Assembly (NCBI GenBank): GCA_027296025.1
Contig: JAPUJU010000043.1
Coordinates: 1-6,576 of the forward strand
DNA from: a bacterium
GTDB taxonomy: Bacteria; Krumholzibacteriota; Krumholzibacteriia; WVZY01
DNA length: 6,576 nucleotides
Direction: 5' to 3'
Shown here: positions 6,139-6,576 of the stretch, in pieces
Layout: each line of letters begins with the position of its first letter
Numbering within the stretch: the stretch's first letter is position 1
The notes under the pieces: generated by a model
Databases searched by the model: none
What the model saw: only the letters and a program-made list of their open reading frames with translations
Told to the model about the DNA's origin: nothing
Made by a program: the position numbers and the translations under genes

Positions 6139-6576
6139 ATGCTGACCTACACGCTTCGACGGCTGGCCTATCTCTTTCCTACCCTTCTCGGTATCACGAT
6201 TATTACTTTTTTCGTCATCTCGCTCGCGCCGGGTGATCCTGTCGATGTGATTCAGGGCGGTTCAATGAGCACGCGCATTTCGCCCGAGGCCTACCAGGCA
6301 ATGCAAAAGCTCTACGGCCTCGATAAGCCAATTCATGTGCGTTATGTGACGTGGCTCAAGCGCCTGGCCACTCTCAATTTCGGCAACTCGTTCGTTGACC
6401 ACCGGCCTGTGACTACGAAAATCCGAGAAGCGCTTCCCGCCACACTGGTGCTGAACGTTGTATCGCTCACTCTCGCGCTGCTCATCTCCATCCCCCTCGG
6501 CCTTTATGCGGCGGTCCGTCAGAACTCCCGATTCGACAGGCTCGGTGGCACGTTTCTGTACATGCTTTACTCGCTC
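6139..6576 (+). CDS. ABC transporter permease, OppB/DppB type, 3'-truncated by window edge
   Basis: The first 146 codons of an inner-membrane permease are present, and the frame runs off the right edge; full family members are about 310-330 residues. MLTYTLRRLAYLFPTLLGIT with the following hydrophobic run (about 9-30) is the standard first membrane helix, followed by APGDP (30-34). The periplasmic N-terminal segment has the usual LYGLDKPIHVRYVTWL (58-73) and LNFGNSF (79-85). REALPATLVLNVVSLTLALL (96-115) leads into the second membrane helix and the start of the permease core. With a partner permease and ATPases it would import the solute held by the upstream lipoprotein. The ATG at 6139 lies 12 bases after the lipoprotein stop and has no clear Shine-Dalgarno, so translation may be coupled to the upstream gene. 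Transcription is presumably shared. The OppC/DppC, D and F genes are expected beyond the window. Confidence 0.92.
   Translation, partial: MLTYTLRRLAYLFPTLLGITIITFFVISLAPGDPVDVIQGGSMSTRISPEAYQAMQKLYGLDKPIHVRYVTWLKRLATLNFGNSFVDHRPVTTKIREALPATLVLNVVSLTLALLISIPLGLYAAVRQNSRFDRLGGTFLYMLYSL

Overview
The window looks like chromosomal DNA of a free-living, probably Gram-negative bacterium with moderately high GC. It has Sec-type signal peptides, an LSAC lipobox, clear Shine-Dalgarno sequences and tight bacterial gene spacing. I cannot assign a phylum from the sequence. The PPDPHVAVGPNHV-type secreted protein and the unusual LeuA-like enzyme suggest an environmental lineage outside the well-studied model phyla, but that is inference. 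I see no tRNA, rRNA, CRISPR array, transposase or phage gene.

Layout. Positions 1-1106 (minus strand) hold the first 368 codons of a secreted protein whose 3' end lies beyond the left edge. A 320-base gap (1107-1426) follows, with a good sigma70-like promoter pointing at that gene and a leader of about 230 nt. Positions 1427-2059 (minus) encode a short AlkA-type (HhH-GPD) alkylbase DNA glycosylase. Divergent from it, 2140-3372 (plus) encodes a 410-residue DRE-TIM metallolyase-superfamily condensing enzyme related to 2-isopropylmalate and homocitrate synthases. Convergent with that, and only 12 bases away, 3385-4074 (minus) encodes a 229-residue secreted protein that I do not recognise. A divergent gap of about 350 bases (4075-4428) contains a strong inverted repeat. 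Positions 4429-6126 (plus) encode a family 5 peptide/solute-binding lipoprotein, and 12 bases later an OppB/DppB-type permease begins at 6139 and runs off the right edge.

How the genes fit together. The only clear functional unit is the binding lipoprotein plus permease, the start of an Opp/Dpp-type ABC import operon that presumably continues with a second permease and ATPases. The other genes (DNA repair glycosylase, condensing enzyme, two secreted proteins) look like independent transcription units; orientation changes at nearly every junction.

Novelty. I find no convincing previously undescribed multi-gene system. The points most worth a second look are the orphan LeuA/NifV-like enzyme with non-canonical active-site neighbours, the unrecognised secreted protein at 3385-4074, the structured repeat at 4245-4285, and the two in-frame starts of the left-hand secreted protein.
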